This document shows positions 32,521 to 44,020 of a DNA stretch of 64,000 bases, piece after piece. Position 1 is the first letter of the stretch. Every line of letters begins with the position of its first letter. This stretch comes from Heterohyrax brucei. Its lineage: Eukaryota; Chordata; Mammalia; Hyracoidea; Procaviidae. Below the pieces are notes generated by a model. The model did not search any database and was not told the DNA's origin. It was given only the letters and a program-made list of their open reading frames with translations. The DNA is taken from positions 8,237,501 through 8,301,500 of the forward strand of contig CM053143.1 in NCBI GenBank assembly GCA_028571685.1. Reading direction: 5' to 3'. The position numbers and the translations under genes are program-made.

Positions 32521-34796
32521 TTTTTTTAAAAAATTTTATTTAACGTAACAGTGAAAATGTACATTCACATGTAAATTTACATGCCCCCCTATATGCAGCT
32601 TCCACTGCTCTCCCTGTCCCGTGACTGCACACTATTCCTCTCTGCTCCATACATGTCTCATCCTCCCAACAGTCTCCTTTCCCCTCCTCTCCGTCCACTC
32701 CCCTTCCTCCAGCCAGAGGTCAGCAGGATGATATCCTATAGATGTATAGAACCATAAAGTGCTTCCAATATGTGGTTACTCTGCATTGTGAAGTTCAATC
32801 CATTCCTGTCCAAACAGTGGACCTTTGTTATAATTTATGGGAAAGGGCAGCATCAGGGCAGGGGGCCATGCTCTCAGAGGAACCCCAAAACCGCTGGACC
32901 ATCAATTGAGGTCTTTTAGTGGAGATCTCATGATGTACCTCTTTTTATTCTTGTGTTGCCAGTGAGGCTCCTCTCTGTGAGCTCCGTCGTGGCTATCACT
33001 GGTGGTGACCGGGCACCATCCGGTTCTTCCAGTCCCAAGTCGATGTAGGCACCCGCTCTTGTGGGTCTCTCTGTCTTCTCGGTTGTCTTTACCGCATGCC
33101 ATTTTGGCCCTCGGTGAGCATCCGTTCCTGCTGAGTTGGGACCATTTGCTGTGTCCTCGGATGGCAGCTTGGCAGCTTTTAAGACCCCAGACGCCACTCA
33201 CCAATGTAGGGTGCAGAGAGCTCTCTTAGCAAAACGCTAGTTGTGCCAGTTGGCCTGGAATTCGCCTAAGAGCATGGTCCCCCACCCCCCGCCCCAGCTA
33301 CTCTATCCTTGCAGTATCAAGATGGAAGGAGTACTCAAGTTATGCTGAAGTCCACTTAATGTTGTTCTTGTTCCTAATGTGTGCTGTCACCACTTTCTCC
33401 CAACTAGATTTCTAGTAACTATCTAAACTAAACCTTCTCCCCCTCACCCTCCCTCCCTCCCCTCCGTTGCAGCTGTCAAAGAGTCTTTTCTTCTATACAC
33501 AAGTCTGTTTTTGAGATCTTATGATAGAGGTCTCATGCAGTATTTGTCCTTTTGTTGCTGACTACTTTCACTCAACATAATGTTTTCCAGTTGAAACCAG
33601 GTTAGGAGATGTTTCCTGGAATCATCGTTATTCTTTATCATTGCGTAGTGCTCCACTGAGTATATGTACCACAGTTTACCTATCCATTCTTCTATTGTTG
33701 GGCATCTGGGTTGATTCCATCGTTTTGCTATCGTGGACTGTGCTGCGATAAACATTCTGGTGCATGTGTCCGTTGGTGTGAAAGGCCTTGAATCTGTAGG
33801 ATATATTCCAAGTAGTGGAATTACTGGGTCAAATGGTATATCAATATCCATTTTTTTAAGGAAGCGCCAGATTGCCTTCCAAAGAGGCTGGACCATTTTG
33901 CAACCCCACCAACAGTGTAGGAGGGTTCCACTTTCTCCACAGCCTCTCCAGCATTTGTTGTTTTGTGTTTTCTGGATCATGGCCAATCTTTTTGGGGTGA
34001 GATGGTATCTCATTGTTGTCTTGATTTGAATTTCTTTAATAACTAAAGATCGTGAACATGTCTGCATGTGTTTTTTGGCTGCCTGGATCTCCTCTTTAGT
34101 GAAGTGTCTGTCCATCTCCTTTGCCCATCGCTTAATTGGATGGTTTATCTTCTTCTTCTTGATATTTTGCAGTATCTTATAGATTGTGGAGGTCAGGCGT
34201 TGGTCTGACATAGAGTTGCCAAATATTTTTTCCCATTCTGTGGGTGTTCTTTTAATTCTATTAATAAAGTCTTTGGATGAGCAAAAGTGTTTAATTCTTA
34301 ATAGTTCCCATTTATCTATTTTCTCTTCTGTTGATTGAGGTTTCTTTGACAGATTTTGGAGTCTGTCCTCATTGTGTATTAAAACTTTCATTGTTGTTCC
34401 TACCTTTTCTTGGATGAGCTTTATCGTTTTAGGTTTGATATTTAGGTCTTTTATCCAGTTGGAGTTGGTTTTTGTATAAGGTGTAAGATATGGATCTTGA
34501 TTCAGTTTATTGCAGATGGATAACCAATTTTGCCAGCACCATTTGTTGAAGACACTGTTTTTACCCCAGTTTAACGTCTTAGGGCCTTTGTCGAATATCA
34601 GCTGTTCCTAGGCAGATAGTGTCATCTCTGGGGTCGCAATTCTGTTCCATTGATCGATCTGTCTGTTCTTGTACCAGTACCAGGCTGTTTTGACCACTGT
34701 GGCAGTGTAGTATGTCCTAAGGTCGGGTAATGAGAGGCCTCCCAGTGTGTTCTTCTTCTTTAGTAGTACCTTACTTATCCGAGGCTTCTTCCCTTT
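32521..34796 (-). mobile_element. Young-looking L1, 5'-truncated, with 16-bp target duplication
   Basis: Flanked by tcatctgttatctttt at 32508-32523 (continuing into the T run that is the antisense poly(A)) and 34797-34812. On the minus strand it carries about 1.28 kb of ORF2 C-terminus and a ~1-kb 3' UTR (33518-32530). In the UTR the antisense C-rich tract at 33438-33466 is the counterpart of the G-rich tract at 19703. It is the best preserved L1 of the window, and the 5' truncation lies within the RT-to-C-terminal linker of ORF2. Confidence 0.93.
33519..34796 (-). pseudogene. L1 ORF2 C-terminal fragment, nearly open
   Basis: Reading from 34796 leftward gives about 430 codons with a single premature stop (TAG at 34610-34608). 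Recognisable L1 strings include [33 protein letters not shown] and PYTKTNSNWIKDLNIKPK. After the stop the frame is open to the natural terminus (MRPLS, stop at 33519-33521). The cysteine motif C-x3-C-x7-H-x4-C is complete (33953-33900; residues 147, 151, 159 and 164 counted from the methionine at 34391). Endonuclease and RT active sites are absent through 5' truncation, so it is inactive. Confidence 0.9.
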
Positions 34797-34829
34797 TCAT
34801 CTGTTATCTTTTATTTCTATTATTTAAAA

Positions 34830-35026
34830 CTATTCAGTTCCCTATGACTCATGAGGACCCCATGAGTGTCAGAGTAGAACTGTCCTCCATGGGGTTTCCA
34901 ACAGCTGATTTTTTGAAACAAAATTGCCAGGTCTTTTTCTCAAGGTATCACTGGGTGAACCCAAATCTGCAATCTTTTGGGGATACAACCTAGTGCTGTA
35001 ATCAGTTGCACTGCACAGGGACTACT
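34830..35026 (-). mobile_element. AfroSINE-type element, antisense, diverged
   Basis: cagttccctatgactcatga, gtagaactgtcctccatggg, caacagctgattttttgaaa, gccaggtctttttctcaagg. Located just outside the L1 target duplication at 34797-34812. Confidence 0.75.
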
Positions 35027-35399
35027 TCTATATTATTTACTCAATTCTTGTTGGCGTTTTTATTTCTCTGTTGACCCTTTTCACTTGGAGCCCAAGACCT
35101 GCAGAATCAGAAGAAATTTTCATATTCAGGTATTTCTAAAAGGAAAACTATTTAAATAAAACTTTCAATTGCTAAAATTTTTGACTTGTAGGTTGGAAGT
35201 TATTCTGATATTTTTCTTCAAGTATAAAAACTGACTTCAGAGTCATAGAGACCATTAAAGTAGAGGAGTCACATTTCATGTATTTCCAGGATAGAAAGTC
35301 ATTCCTTTTTACATTTCTTCCCATGTAGGGGACATGGTACCTTATCTTTCTGTTCATACTGTCACTTCAAAGGAAATTCTATATCTTTGCCCGTTGCTG

Positions 35400-35566
35400 C
35401 AAACTCTGGTGGTGTAGTACTCAAGTTCTATGGCTGCTAACCAAAAGCCTGGCAGTTTCAATCCACCAGGTGCTTCTTGGAAACTCTATGAGGCATTCCT
35501 ACTTCATCCTCTAGGGTTACTCTGAACCAGAAACAGCTCCACGCAATGGGTTTGGGTTTTGTTTTT
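35400..35566 (+). mobile_element. AfroSINE, sense
   Basis: gcaaactctggtggtgtagt, ggctgctaaccaaaagcctg, tccaccaggtgcttcttgga, cacgcaatgggtttgggttt. Full length. 35027-35399 before it holds nothing recognised. Confidence 0.92.
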
Positions 35567-35619
35567 TCTCTTTTCCTAATGTTGGGTTAACTATAGAATT
35601 AAATACAGGCCGAGAAGTT

Positions 35620-36482
35620 TTCTTCTTTCTTGTTGTTAGGTGCCATCAAGTCAGTTCTGACTAGATTGCATGTGTGCACAACAGAAGGAAACATTGACCA
35701 GTCCTGCACCATCCTCACAGTGGTTGCTGTGCTTGAGCCCACGCTTACAGCCGCTATGTCAATCCATCTCATCAAGGGACTTCCTCTTTTTTGCTGACTC
35801 TCCACCCTACCAAGCATGATGTTCTCCAAGGACTGAAGTCTCCTGATAAATGTCAGAAGAATATGAAATGTATGCTTGCCATCCTTGTTTTTAAGGAGCA
35901 TTCTGGTTGTACCTCTCCCCAAACAGATTTGTTGGTTCTTTTGGCAGTCCATATTCTTCACCAACATTGTGATTCAAAGGTGCCGATTCTTCTTCTCCCT
36001 TGTTCACTGTCCAGCTTTCTCATGCATATGATGTGATTTAAAATACCATGGCCTGGGTAAGGTGCACCTTAGTCTTCAAGGTGACATCTTTGTTTACAAT
36101 ACTTTAAAGAGGTCTTTTGCAGCCTATTTACCCAATGCAAGGCATCTTTTAATTTCTTGACTGCTGCTTCCGTGAATGTTGGTTGTAGATTCAAGTAAAC
36201 TGAAATTCTTCACAACCTCAGTCTTTTCTTCATTTATCATGATGTTGCTTATTGGTCCCGCTGTGAGGATTTTTTTGGGGTGAAACCCACATTGTAGGTT
36301 GTAGTCTTTGATCTTTGTCAGTAAGTACCTCAAGTCTTCTTCACCGTCAGCGAGCAAGGTTGTGTTATCTGTATAACATAGGTTGTTAATGAGTCTTCAT
36401 CCAATCCTGATGCCCCATTCTTCTTTATGTATGCCAGCTTCTTGGGTGATTTGTTCAGCATATGAAGTATGAATCTTCTTTC
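35620..36482 (-). pseudogene. RTE ORF C-terminal remnant with mutated RT active site
   Basis: RTE encodes an APE endonuclease plus reverse transcriptase; only the end of RT and the C-terminus are here. The RT box reads YTDN (36375-36364) where the family has YADD, so both an Ala and a catalytic Asp are changed. Downstream come ADGEEDLRYLLTKIKDYNLQ, HGSSSQEIKRCLALGK (frame 36357-36124) and, in another frame (35967-35599), GRVESQQKRGSPLMRWID, the typical RTE C-terminus. At least one frameshift or stop separates the two. Confidence 0.8.
35628..36482 (-). mobile_element. RTE (BovB-like) LINE, 3' 850 bp, antisense
   Basis: Tail at left (tcttgttgttaggtgccatc), then gtgtgcacaacagaaggaaa, ccaagcatgatgttctccaa, accttagtcttcaaggtgac, gtaagtacctcaagtcttct and cagcttcttgggtgatttgt. 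The longest RTE fragment of the window. Its AfroSINE-like tail shows the shared 3' end through which SINEs borrow RTE machinery. Confidence 0.9.
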
Positions 36483-36609
36483 TAGAAACTTAACATATAT
36501 GTGAATATATACATACACACATGTGTATAAAAAGCTTCAAATGAGATTATATGTATCCCACTTGAATATTTGAAAAAAATGTGGCAGTAACTCAATTTAC
36601 ACTGGAGGA

Positions 36610-36850
36610 GAAAGAACCCTGAACTCAAAATTAGGAAATGTGGACCCTACTCCCAGTTCCTCTACGAACTAGGCACAGGGTCTTGTAGAACACATGGAAC
36701 ACCTTTAAACGCAACTGAGTTTACTTATTGGTACAATAATGATAACTCCTCCCATACTTACTTGGTTATTGTGAAGATGAAATAATGTAATGTATGTGAA
36801 AGTGATTTAAAAACTATGAAGTCTTATGTAGCAGTTAAGTATATTATTGA
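36610..36850 (+). mobile_element. MIR SINE
   Basis: aaccctgaactcaaaattag, cctactcccagttcctctac, gaactaggcacagggtcttg, aataatgataactcctccca, ttggttattgtgaagatgaa, atgtatgtgaaagtgattta: the full MIR order. Diverged. 36483-36609 is AT-rich with an alternating purine-pyrimidine run. Confidence 0.75.
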
Positions 36851-37085
36851 ATATGACATCTTTTATTTGCTTGCAGTTACCAACTTATGAGACTTAAAGA
36901 TCTTATCTACCAATATTACTGGAAGCCAAAAGATGTGATTAATACACAAAAATATTTTTATTGCCCCTAAGGTTAAACAATAGTTAAAGCAATTTAAAAA
37001 AATGCATTTGTGTGAAAAATATGAGCAAAATTATGTTTATAAGTGTAGTTAAAAAAAAAAGGAGAAGCATCTTACTCTAGTCCAC

Positions 37086-37242
37086 TGGAAACCCTGGTGG
37101 CTTAGTGGTTAAGAGCTACAGCTGATAACCAAAAGATCGGCAGTTCTAATCTGCCAGGCACTCCTTGGAAACTCTATGGAGTAGTTCTATTCTGTCACGT
37201 GGTCACTACAAGTTGGAATTGACTCTATGGCAGTGGGTTTAG
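37086..37242 (+). mobile_element. AfroSINE, sense, reference-quality copy
   Basis: ggaaaccctggtggcttagt starts it. A tRNA-like A box (tggcttagtgg, 37098-37108) and a B box (agttctaatct, 37142-37152) would be the internal RNA polymerase III promoter. Then ccttggaaactctatggagt, and the RTE-like end gaattgactctatggcagtg. About 155 bp, matching the short subfamily. SINEs of this type encode no protein and are copied by LINE enzymes. Confidence 0.94.
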
Positions 37243-37369
37243 TGTGTTAAGGAATAATTGTACATTTCAGGCTGAAAGATGAGTCATAGGTGATCCCAGT
37301 CCAATAGTATCTCTACAGCTTTGCATTTAATCTTAGCAGACCAGTCAATTTCGATTCTGCTATTATTGG

Positions 37370-39765
37370 AGTCATGGGTGATTCAAATGGTTAATGCACT
37401 CAGCTAGAAACTAAAAGGTTGGTGGTTCAAGTCCTTCCAGACAAAACTTGAAAGAAAAGGCTGGTGATCCACGTTCAAAAAAGTCAGCCATTGAATTGAA
37501 GAAGAACAAAGTAAGAGGACTCATACTACTCAACTTCAGAAACTATTACTGCTACAGTAGTCAAAAGAGCCTGGTACTGGTTCAGCAACAGATAGATAGA
37601 CCAATAGACCAGAATTGAGAATCCAGACATAAAATCCATTTATACACAGCTGATATTTGACAAAGGTCCAAATCCTGTACACTGAAGAAAAGATGGTCTC
37701 TTTAATAAATGGTGACGGCATAACTGGATATTCACCTGTCAAAAAGTTGAACAAGACCCTTATCTCACATCATATGCAGAAACCAATTCAAAAATGGATC
37801 AGAGGCCTAAATATCAAATCTAAAATGATAAAGATTAGGAAAGGAAAAATAGGGACATAATGGGAGCCCTAATACATAGTATCAGTGGATCACAAAATAC
37901 ACAAACACCAGAAGAGAAAATAGATAACTGAAAACTCCTAAAAAGCAAACATTTATCCTCATCCAAAGAGTTCACCAAAAAAGTAAAAAGACAATATGTA
38001 GACTCGGAAAAAAATGTTGCTACCACAAATATAACCAGCATCTAATCTCTATAATCTACAAGATACTGTAAAACTTCAACAATAAAGACAAACAATCCAA
38101 CTAGAAAATGGGCAAAGATATGAACAGTCATTTCGCCAAAAAAGACATTTAGACGGCTAACGGATACGTGACAAAATGCCATCAATCATTAGCCATCAGA
38201 GAAACACAAATCAAAATTAAAATGAGATACCACTTCATCCCAACAAGGCTGGCATTAATCCAAAAAGCATAAAATAATAGATGCTGGAGAGGCTGTGGAG
38301 AGACTACAACATTTCTACAGTGTTTGTGGGATGTAAAATGGTACAACTATTTTGGAAACTGCTCTGGGGCTTCTGTAGAAAGCTAGAAACCTACTTCTTA
38401 GAATATATCCTAGAGAAATAAGAGCTGCCGCACATATAGATATATGCACATCAATGTTTATTGCAGGACTCCTCACAACAGCAAAAAGATGGAATCAACC
38501 TGGGTGCCCCAGCAATAGATAGATGAGCACACGACATGTAGTATATTCATGCAATGGAATACTATGCAACAGTAAAGAACAACAATGAATTTGGGAAACA
38601 TCTCATGAAGTGAAAGTATCTGGAGGACATTACGCTGAGCAAAATTAGTCAACTGCAAAAGGACCGGTACCATAAGAGACCACTATTATAAGGACCCAAC
38701 AATTGACTTAAACACAGAAGAAAATATTCTTTGATGATTATGGGGCAGTTGCGGGGTGGGTAAGGTTATTCACTAATAAGATAATGAAGAACTGTTTTAG
38801 GTGAAGGCAGAGACAACAAACATCAAAGGAGAAGTTAGCACAAATTGACTACATCCAAATCTTAGAAGTATTCTAAATAAAACCAAACACTTCCAGGATC
38901 AGAGTATTGGGTCCAGTGGTCTGTGGATCATGGCTCCAAGGGACATTCAGGTCAAATGGCATAACAGTTTTTTAAACAAGAGTTCTGCATCCCATTTGGT
39001 GAGTGTCATCTGGGGTCTTAACACCTAGCAAGCAGCCATCTAGGAAACATTCACCCGTCTCAGTTCACCAGGAGCCGAGGAGAAAGAAGATCAATGACAA
39101 GAAGAAAAGTTCGAGCCCAAAACACAGAAAGGGTAACATAGAACAAAGACAATGTCAGCATGAGACCGGAAGAACTGGACGGTGCCAAGCCACTACCAAT
39201 GACTGCCCTTATAGAGAACTCAGCAAAGAATCCCTGAAGGAATGGGCAAAATGTGGGATGCAGAATTTAAAATACAGTAAGAAGACAAGACTTGGTGGTC
39301 TGATGAGCTGGAGGGTCCCCAGAAAACATGGCCCCCGAAGTTGCAGTTAGCAGAGAAATGAAACTATTCTGGAAGCCAACTTTTCGAAGATTGAACTGAT
39401 ATATAAGCCACAAAGTGATACTGGTGGAGACTGTCCTTCTTGGCTTGGGCACATGTGGGAGACGAACTGGATAGCTGCTGCTCTGAGATGAGAAGGAATG
39501 TCGGACGGGTAGAGGAGCTTGTCAAATGGACATAAGAAATACGGGCTGGAGGCAAGAGTGTGTTTTCACAGCGTGGGATAGTAGCTAGAGTCACATGGTA
39601 GACTATGCGTAAGTTTTTGTGGGAGAAACTGATTGTAATTGCAAACTTTCACTTAGACACGATAAAAAACATCAGCCATTGAACAGTCTATAGCACAATT
39701 CTACTCTGAAACACATGGGGTCACTGTAAATCTAAATTGACATAATGGCAACTGTTATTTATTTT
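37370..39765 (+). mobile_element. AfroSINE split in two by an L1
   Basis: The left half (37370-37495: ggtgattcaaatggttaatg-type head, gctagaaactaaaaggttgg, aaaaggctggtgatccacgt) ends tcagccattgaa. The right half (39672-39765) begins with the same tcagccattgaa and continues actctgaaacacatggggtc, aaattgacataatggcaact. Removing the insert gives one complete SINE of the 'ctggtgatc' subfamily. The repeated dodecamer (37484-37495 and 39672-39683), with its A-run, is the L1 target duplication. Confidence 0.92.
37496..39671 (+). mobile_element. L1, 5'-truncated, inserted in the SINE
   Basis: Begins in ORF2 (gaagaacaaagtaagaggac), runs through the C-terminal domain (about 37500-38690; ccatttatacacagctgata, gaatactatgcaacagtaaa) and a ~980-bp 3' UTR (gcatgagaccggaagaactg, aaactttcacttagacacga). 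It ends in a short A-rich tail. ORF2 is in small pieces (e.g. 37657-37860) and not functional. Same 3' UTR family as 40138-41325 and 53900-55035. Confidence 0.9.
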
Positions 39766-40137
39766 TGTGCTGTTACTAATAATCACCTTTTCCTCCCCCT
39801 GCTGTCCTGTGAAAGTCTTAGACATGATCTGGACGTTTATGGATATTTTCCTGTCAGTATATTAGCAATCTGAAATGAATCCAATGAGATAGAGCATGGA
39901 AGCAAAGTAATATATACCTGAACTGATTTGGACTCATCCTGTAGACCTCTGTATTGGCATCTATTTTCATGCCTGTGACGGTATATGCTACCTACACTTG
40001 GTTTACAAGAAAGCATCCAAAGCTATGTCTTGAAACACTCAGCATATCAAATGTGTTTAGTTTTGCTCTGTGTGGTTGCGTTCAGCGTTTTTTCTTTTCC
40101 CTGACTCAGAATTTTATTTTCTGTTACATTTGTTCTT
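39766..40137. other. No feature recognised
   Basis: Unassigned sequence between two L1-related blocks. Confidence 0.45.
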
Positions 40138-41325
40138 TACCCAGGAATCTGGGCACCATGGTTTCAGCGGACATCTAGGACAATTGGCATGACAAAGTTT
40201 ATTAAGAAAATGTTCTGCATTCCACTTTGGTGAATGGCATCTGGGTCATAAAAGCTAGCAAGCAACTGTATAAGAAGCATTGAGTGGTCTCAGCCCACTT
40301 GGAGCACAGGAGAGTGAAGAACATCAAAGACACAGGGAAAATATGAGCCCAAGGGACATAAAAGGCCACATACACCAGAGACTACATTAGCATGAGACCA
40401 AAAGAACTAGGTGATGTCTAGCCACCACCAGTGACTGCCCTGACAGAGAACACAATAAAGAGTCCTTGACATAGCAGAAGCAAAACGAGGTGCAGAACTC
40501 AAACTCTACTAGAAAGACGAGACGGTCTGACAGACTGGAGGCTCCCTGGAAGGCATGGCCTGTGGACACTCTGTTAACCCACAACTGAAACTATTCCTGT
40601 AACCAATCCTCAGACAAAGATTGGACTGGACTATAAGATGTTGCATGCATGCAAAAGATGGACAATTAATAAGGAAGACAGGAGAAGAATCAATGCCTTT
40701 TGAATTGTGGTGTTGGAGGAGAATATTGAATATACCATGGACTGCCAAAAGAACAAACAGATCTTTTCTGAAATAAGTACAACCAGAGTGCTCTTTGGAA
40801 GCAAGGATGGTGAGACTGCGTCTCACATACTTTGGACATGTTGTCAGGAGATATCAGTCCCTGGAGAAGGACATCATGCTTGGTAGAGTGGACGGTCAGC
40901 GAAAAAGGGGAAGACTCTCAACAGAATGAATTGACACAGTGGTTGCACTGATAGCCTTAACCATAAAAATGAATGTGGGCATGTAGCAAGACTGGGCAGT
41001 GTTTCATTCTGTTGTGCATAAAGTTGCTAATAAGCTGGAACTGATTCTAAAGCACCTAACAACAGGAAAAATAATATAAGGCATAAAATGGAGAGTGTAC
41101 CTCTTGGCTTAGTTAGATACAGGAGACCAACTGGGTAGCTCCTGTCCAGAGGTGAGACTAGAGGCCAGAGTGGAACATGGGAAATGCAGGGTGGACAGGA
41201 AGAAAGTGCTGTTAGAGTGGTGAGAGCAACAATAGTTACATAGCAGTGTGTCTTTTTTTTTTGTATGATACATGGACTTGAATTGTAAATTTTTGCTTAC
41301 ACTGCAATAAAATGTTTTTTAAAAA
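40138..41325 (+). mobile_element. L1 3' UTR, interrupted by RTE
   Basis: Left part 40138-40638 (accatggtttcagcggacat, catgagaccaaaagaactag, ggaggctccctggaaggcat). Right part 41070-41325 (ggcataaaatggagagtgta, gaccaactgggtagctcctg, acttgaattgtaaatttttg, caataaaatgttttttaaaa). Joined, they follow the 3' UTR seen at 54300-55030. 5'-truncated, so there is no ORF2. Confidence 0.88.
40639..41070 (+). mobile_element. RTE LINE 3' end, sense, inside L1 3' UTR
   Basis: gcatgcaaaagatggacaat, ttgaattgtggtgttggagg, cttggtagagtggacggtca, gaatgaattgacacagtggt, ttctgttgtgcataaagttg, then the caacagg tail. The L1 block ctataagatg (40629-40638) is repeated as aatataaggcataaaatg after the tail, so a short target duplication around tataag is likely. 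Confidence 0.85.
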
Positions 41326-41391
41326 TTATTGTTTTCTGTGAACTAAAGTTTTTAACAAAACTCTTGCTCATGATAGTTCTGAGCAAAACAT

Positions 41392-41700
41392 ATTATGTCA
41401 GTTGCTGTTGATTGGCTCTGACTCATGGCTAACTTAACGTAAAACAGAACAAAATGATGCCTAGTCCCGCACCATCTTCAAGACTAGTAGAAGTTTTGTG
41501 TCCGTTTTTGTGTGGCTGTTGGATTGTGCCTTCCAAACTAGAGGACTCATCCTTCAGCACTATGATGGATAATGCTTATGATTCATAAGATTTTCAGTGG
41601 CTAATTTTTGAAAGTTGATCACCAGACCTTTCTTTTTAGTCTGTTTTAGTCTGGAGGCTCTGCGGAAACCTGCCCACCATGGGTGACCTTTGCTTAAGAT
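41392..41700 (-). mobile_element. Non-autonomous RTE-derived element, antisense
   Basis: tgtcagttgctgttgattgg (tail), gtcccgcaccatcttcaaga, then attcataagattttcagtgg, tgatcaccagacctttcttt, ctgcggaaacctgcccacca: the RTE 5'-region/3'-tail composite also seen at 5037 and 61911. 41701-41934 beyond it is unassigned. Confidence 0.7.
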
Positions 41701-41934
41701 TTCTTTCTTTGTCCAAAGAGGCCCAAGTGTGTTTGCTGACACTTCTACATTTCTATAATTATCCTGAAAACGTGTGCAGCCTGCAAGCAACATTCACACA
41801 TCTGATGCTTCCCGGATACACTCAGATATCACCCAGGAAGGTAAGTTACATGTCTAGTACAGGAAGACCAAGGGCCGTTTGCCTCTTCGTTTCTCTTAGG
41901 CGAACATAGCAGCTTGTCAGGTGTGATGTATAGT

Positions 41935-42182
41935 TCTAGCAAGACTTTGTCTCACCTACTTTTGACATGTTATCAGGAGGGATCAGTACCTGGAGAAGGT
42001 CATCATGCTTGGTAAAATAGAGGGTCAGTGAAAAACAACACCTTCAATGGGATGGATTAACGCAGTGTCTGTAATAATGGGCTCAAACATAGCGAACACC
42101 ATGAAGGGCAGGGCCATGTTTCGTTCTGTTGTACGGGTGGTTGCGAGCAGTCAGAGCTGACTAAATGGCACCCAATAGCAAT
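41935..42182 (+). mobile_element. RTE LINE 3' end, sense
   Basis: agcaagactttgtctcacct, gtacctggagaaggtcatca, gatggattaacgcagtgtct, gttctgttgtacgggtggtt, aaatggcacccaatagcaa. In opposite orientation to the element just left of it. Confidence 0.88.
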
Positions 42183-43727
42183 GGTTCTGAAGAAGTACTT
42201 TCAAAATCGAACTGCAAATTAATACGACTGGGTTACTAGCCTGTGGCATTCTTTGTTCGAAATATTTTGACATCACTATTTTTGAAAGCCGGTCGTTAAA
42301 GCACTTCTGTAAGTAAATGTACAGAGAAGATCAGAATAAATTTGTGATACTTTCCTTGGTGAAAACAAGACCAAGATAACGGCATATTAAAAACCTTCTG
42401 AGATTGAGTGAGGCAATTTTAAAATTACCAGAACAACAGGGACTAATGAAATTATGAGAGTGCTTTGGCACACATTCTGGTATTCGTATGTTTACAATTC
42501 TATCTTTCCTTTGCTGAAATGGCAAATAATGACTATGTCTGTGATATATTAACCATATTTATCACTCTAGAACCACAAATTCAGGTCTAATTAGGATTAG
42601 CAAAAACTTACATCACTTTAAATAAATAATTTATATTAAAAAAATCTCAAGTCAAATTTTTTTCATAATTTGAAAAAAGGATCTCTTTTCTAATATTAAA
42701 GTGCAGTGGAAATTTTCAGAAAAATTGTATTCCACCTTGATGTTCATGGGTAGAATTTCTGGAATGCTGCTAAATACCTTAAGTATTTCTTACAAACTTT
42801 TTTAACATGAATTAATTTACAAGAATTTTGTTGCAGTATTAAATATTAGGATGATGAATATTTATAGCTGTAAAAGACGTACTCCCAGACATATCTTCCT
42901 TTACATAACAGTTACATTCTAAAATTCTATGTTATTCCCTTAATGACAACTTTAGAAATCTTTTCACATAGGCTTATCTTTCAAATATCATGGAAATCAT
43001 TCTTCAGAATTCAGTCACTGTTCTTTTCTTATTTGTGTATTTCTCTTCCAGAAGTCTACAGTGAATATGGATTGTTTTTATTATGAGGAAATTTATTTCA
43101 TTATATTATTTATAAATTCCAAGCAATCTAAGTATCCAATACAAAATCCGTTGATTAAACTATTGTATCTCCATGCAATGATTTAATAGCCAGTCATTAA
43201 AACTCATACTGTAGAAGAACATTTAATAACAGGAAGAAATAGAAATAATGTATTACAAGAAAAAAAGCTTGTTGCAAAATGGTAAAAATCAAACGTTGGA
43301 AAGAAAATTTTGCATATGCACATGGTTAGAAAAATATTAACTATCCTTGCCACTAAGAATGTGCTTGCTTTTGTTCTTTATGGTATATGTTCCAAAATTC
43401 TAAGTAAAATTTAGGAAATATATGTATGTATATATATTTTGAAATGAAAGTATATGGTACCTGTATACATCCTTTAAGATTTGATGACTAGCAGGCATCA
43501 CAAAAAGGGTAAAAAAAAAAAACAGGTATAGGAGCTAAACAGGCACATTTATGGAGGTGTAAACCAGAATGTCACGTTTGGTGAATGTGAAGTAGTCTAC
43601 AGAGCAAAAGAGACAGATAGATGATGTAAGAACTCGTAAGTTTAGGCAATAGGTAAGGAGACCAGATGCACTGGTTCACCTGAGACAATCCTATTTACCC
43701 TTATTGTAACAGTGTTTGTTACTGTTA
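42183..43727. other. AT-rich stretch, no feature recognised
   Basis: About 1.5 kb without recognised repeats apart from short (ta)/(tatg) patches at 43420-43440 and an A run at 43511. No coding signal. Confidence 0.45.
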
Positions 43728-44020
43728 TTGTTGTTAGTAGCTGCTGTTGAGTTGTCTCTGACTAATGGTGGCCTTATGTACAACAGTAGAAAATGTTCCT
43801 TGTTCTTGCGTCATCCTGACAATCACCAGCTTGTCTGAGTCCAGCTTTGTAACTATAGTGCCAGAACGTTTTGCCTAGGGTCTGGTTCACAAAACACGAT
43901 GTTGTCCTCTAGCAATTGATCCCTCCTGATGTTTTGTCCAAAGCGAATTAGGTAAAGTTCTCTTGTGATTCATAAGGTTTTCTTTCGTTGGTTCATTTTT
44001 GGAAGTAGGTCACACTAGTG
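43728..44020 (-). mobile_element. RTE-derived element, antisense
   Basis: gttgttagtagctgctgttg, tgcgtcatcctgacaatcac, gatccctcctgatgttttgt, gtgattcataaggttttctt, tttttggaagtaggtcacac. It ends exactly where L1 ORF2 begins to be readable, so it marks the broken 3' side of the next L1. Confidence 0.8.
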
